From Abiotrophia defectiva ATCC 49176 (lineage in GTDB: Bacteria; Bacillota; Bacilli; Lactobacillales; Aerococcaceae), in NCBI RefSeq assembly GCF_000160075.2, contig NZ_KI535340.1, forward strand, positions 1,327,396 to 1,391,395: 64,000 nt of DNA, read 5' to 3'. This document shows positions 63,185 through 64,000 of this stretch, in pieces (position 1 is the first letter of the stretch; each line of letters begins with the position of its first letter). Position numbers and translations under genes: made by a program. Under the pieces are notes generated by a model. The model searched no databases. It was not told the origin of the DNA and worked only from the letters and a program-made list of their open reading frames with translations.

Positions 63185-64000
63185 ATGAAGAAATTTCTCT
63201 CTGGCTATACAAAGAAGGAGTGGGCTTGGATTCTCCAAGACTGGGCTAACTCCGTCTATTCTTTGATGATTACAGCCGCTATTTTTCCTATTTTCTATAA
63301 GGCTGTCACGGATAGTGTGGGCATGGCACCGGCCACTTCCACAGCCTATCTGGGTTACGCCAATTCCCTGTCCACCATTGTCGTGGCCGTTATGTCACCA
63401 TTCTTGGGGACTAGTGCTGACTACAAAGGGGTACGGGGACCGCTCTTTACCTTTGGGACCCTGCTTGGGGTAGGCAGTGTATTGGCCATGATTTTTGCTG
63501 GCCCAAATGCCTGGCTCTATCTCTTAGTAGTATATACCTTATCCGCTATTGGCTTCTCCTTATCCAATGTCTTTTACGACTCTTCCATTATGGATGTGAC
63601 GACTGAACAACGTTTGGATATGGTCAGCTCAGCAGGTTATGCCTATGGTTATATTGGCAGTGTCTTTGCCTTTCTGATTTTCTTTGCCTTGCAAGTGTCT
63701 GGTTGGCTGTCATCCCGTGATCTAGTCAATGTTGGCTTCTTGATCACAGCCATTTGGTGGTTTGCTTTTACTGTGCCTTATTGGCGCCATGTTAAGCAAG
63801 TCTCCTACATTGAGCACCACGATGGCCTAGTCAAGTCCACCTTACGCTCGCTCAAGGAAACAGTAGGTGAGCTCAAGCACTATCCAACCATTTTATGGTT
63901 CTTAGTAGGTTACTTCCTCTATATTGACGGGGTAGGGACCATTATCAAGATGGCGACTTCTGTGGGGAGCGATTTGGGTTTGCCTGCCAACCAATTGATT
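63185..64000 (+). CDS. MFS transporter, UMF1 family (3' end outside window)
   Basis: A frame opens with ATG at 63185, preceded by GGGAGG, and stays open to the window end (272 codons). The protein is strongly hydrophobic with at least seven helices. The beginning KKEWAWILQDWANSVYSLMI... and the NVFYDSSIMDVTT segment are typical of UMF1/Atg22-like major-facilitator proteins, which are about 420-450 residues long. Substrate is unknown; eukaryotic Atg22 relatives move amino acids. Confidence 0.85.
   Translation, partial: MKKFLSGYTKKEWAWILQDWANSVYSLMITAAIFPIFYKAVTDSVGMAPATSTAYLGYANSLSTIVVAVMSPFLGTSADYKGVRGPLFTFGTLLGVGSVLAMIFAGPNAWLYLLVVYTLSAIGFSLSNVFYDSSIMDVTTEQRLDMVSSAGYAYGYIGSVFAFLIFFALQVSGWLSSRDLVNVGFLITAIWWFAFTVPYWRHVKQVSYIEHHDGLVKSTLRSLKETVGELKHYPTILWFLVGYFLYIDGVGTIIKMATSVGSDLGLPANQLI

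Overview
The window is an ordinary chromosomal stretch from a low-to-mid GC Gram-positive of the order Lactobacillales. The gene content (ftsW-ylbG-rsmD-coaD, mutSL-msrB-ruvAB-queA, ccpA, dnaE-pfkA-pyk, comEA-comEC, pbp1a/recU, tig-clpX-engB), strong AAGGAGG-type ribosome sites, and a T-box are all typical of that order. The GC content (high 40s percent by eye), the satD/DUF3307 pair and a glutathione reductase beside an acyl-ACP thioesterase would suit an Aerococcaceae member such as an Abiotrophia, Facklamia or Aerococcus relative. That placement is an inference and not shown by any single marker. No rRNA, tRNA, CRISPR array, prophage or insertion sequence was seen.

Layout. 1-2071: end of ftsW, then ylbG, rsmD and coaD in a tight operon. 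2189-10708: ymdB, then a DNA repair and recombination run (mutS, mutL, msrB, ruvA, ruvB, queA) closed by a strong terminator. 10783-11312 (minus): an HxlR-type regulator and a small membrane protein, divergent from gnd. 11504-15543: gnd, an arginine T-box, argS and ogt. 15705-22053: an M3 oligopeptidase, a MATE exporter, a Gfo/Idh oxidoreductase, a DEAD-box helicase and a ROK fructokinase, facing a DUF1189 membrane protein. 23284-27647: a heterodimeric multidrug ABC exporter behind what looks like a leader-peptide attenuator, then a GNAT acetyltransferase. 27753-30927: glutathione reductase, a small membrane protein, acyl-ACP thioesterase and map. 31086-36514: ftsK, a NADH-oxidase-like flavoprotein lacking its redox cysteine, and cshB. 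36515-37650: a 1.1 kb gene-free interval that appears to encode a large structured RNA. 37651-40132: ccpA, then satD and DUF3307 genes behind three 28-bp palindromic repeats. 40206-46835: yjzD (minus), dnaE, pfkA and pyk. 46977-50064: comEA and a frameshifted comEC. 50151-53822: a NatAB-like ABC-2 transporter and a lipoprotein. 53886-57149 (minus): pbp1a and recU. 57347-59781: a CcdA/TlpA/MsrAB extracytoplasmic methionine-sulfoxide repair operon. 59926-64000: tig, clpX, engB and the start of a UMF1-type MFS transporter.

Three signals stand out. (1) The cshB-ccpA interval has a good promoter at 36766-36794, at least eight independent helices including an unbroken 13-bp long-range pairing, and a terminator at 37262-37290. 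This makes a candidate RNA of about 360-490 nt that I could not match to RNase P, tmRNA, 6S or SRP RNA. (2) The ABC exporter leader holds a 21-codon peptide gene whose codons include CCACTCC. This is the exact complement of GGAGTGG in the 5' arm of a downstream terminator, which is a complete attenuation circuit readable from sequence. (3) satD is preceded by three palindromes of the type GTCTATTATAATAGAC at exact 28-bp spacing. Other points are the comEC frameshift at a T4G4 run and the Cys-to-Ser change in the NADH-oxidase-like protein.
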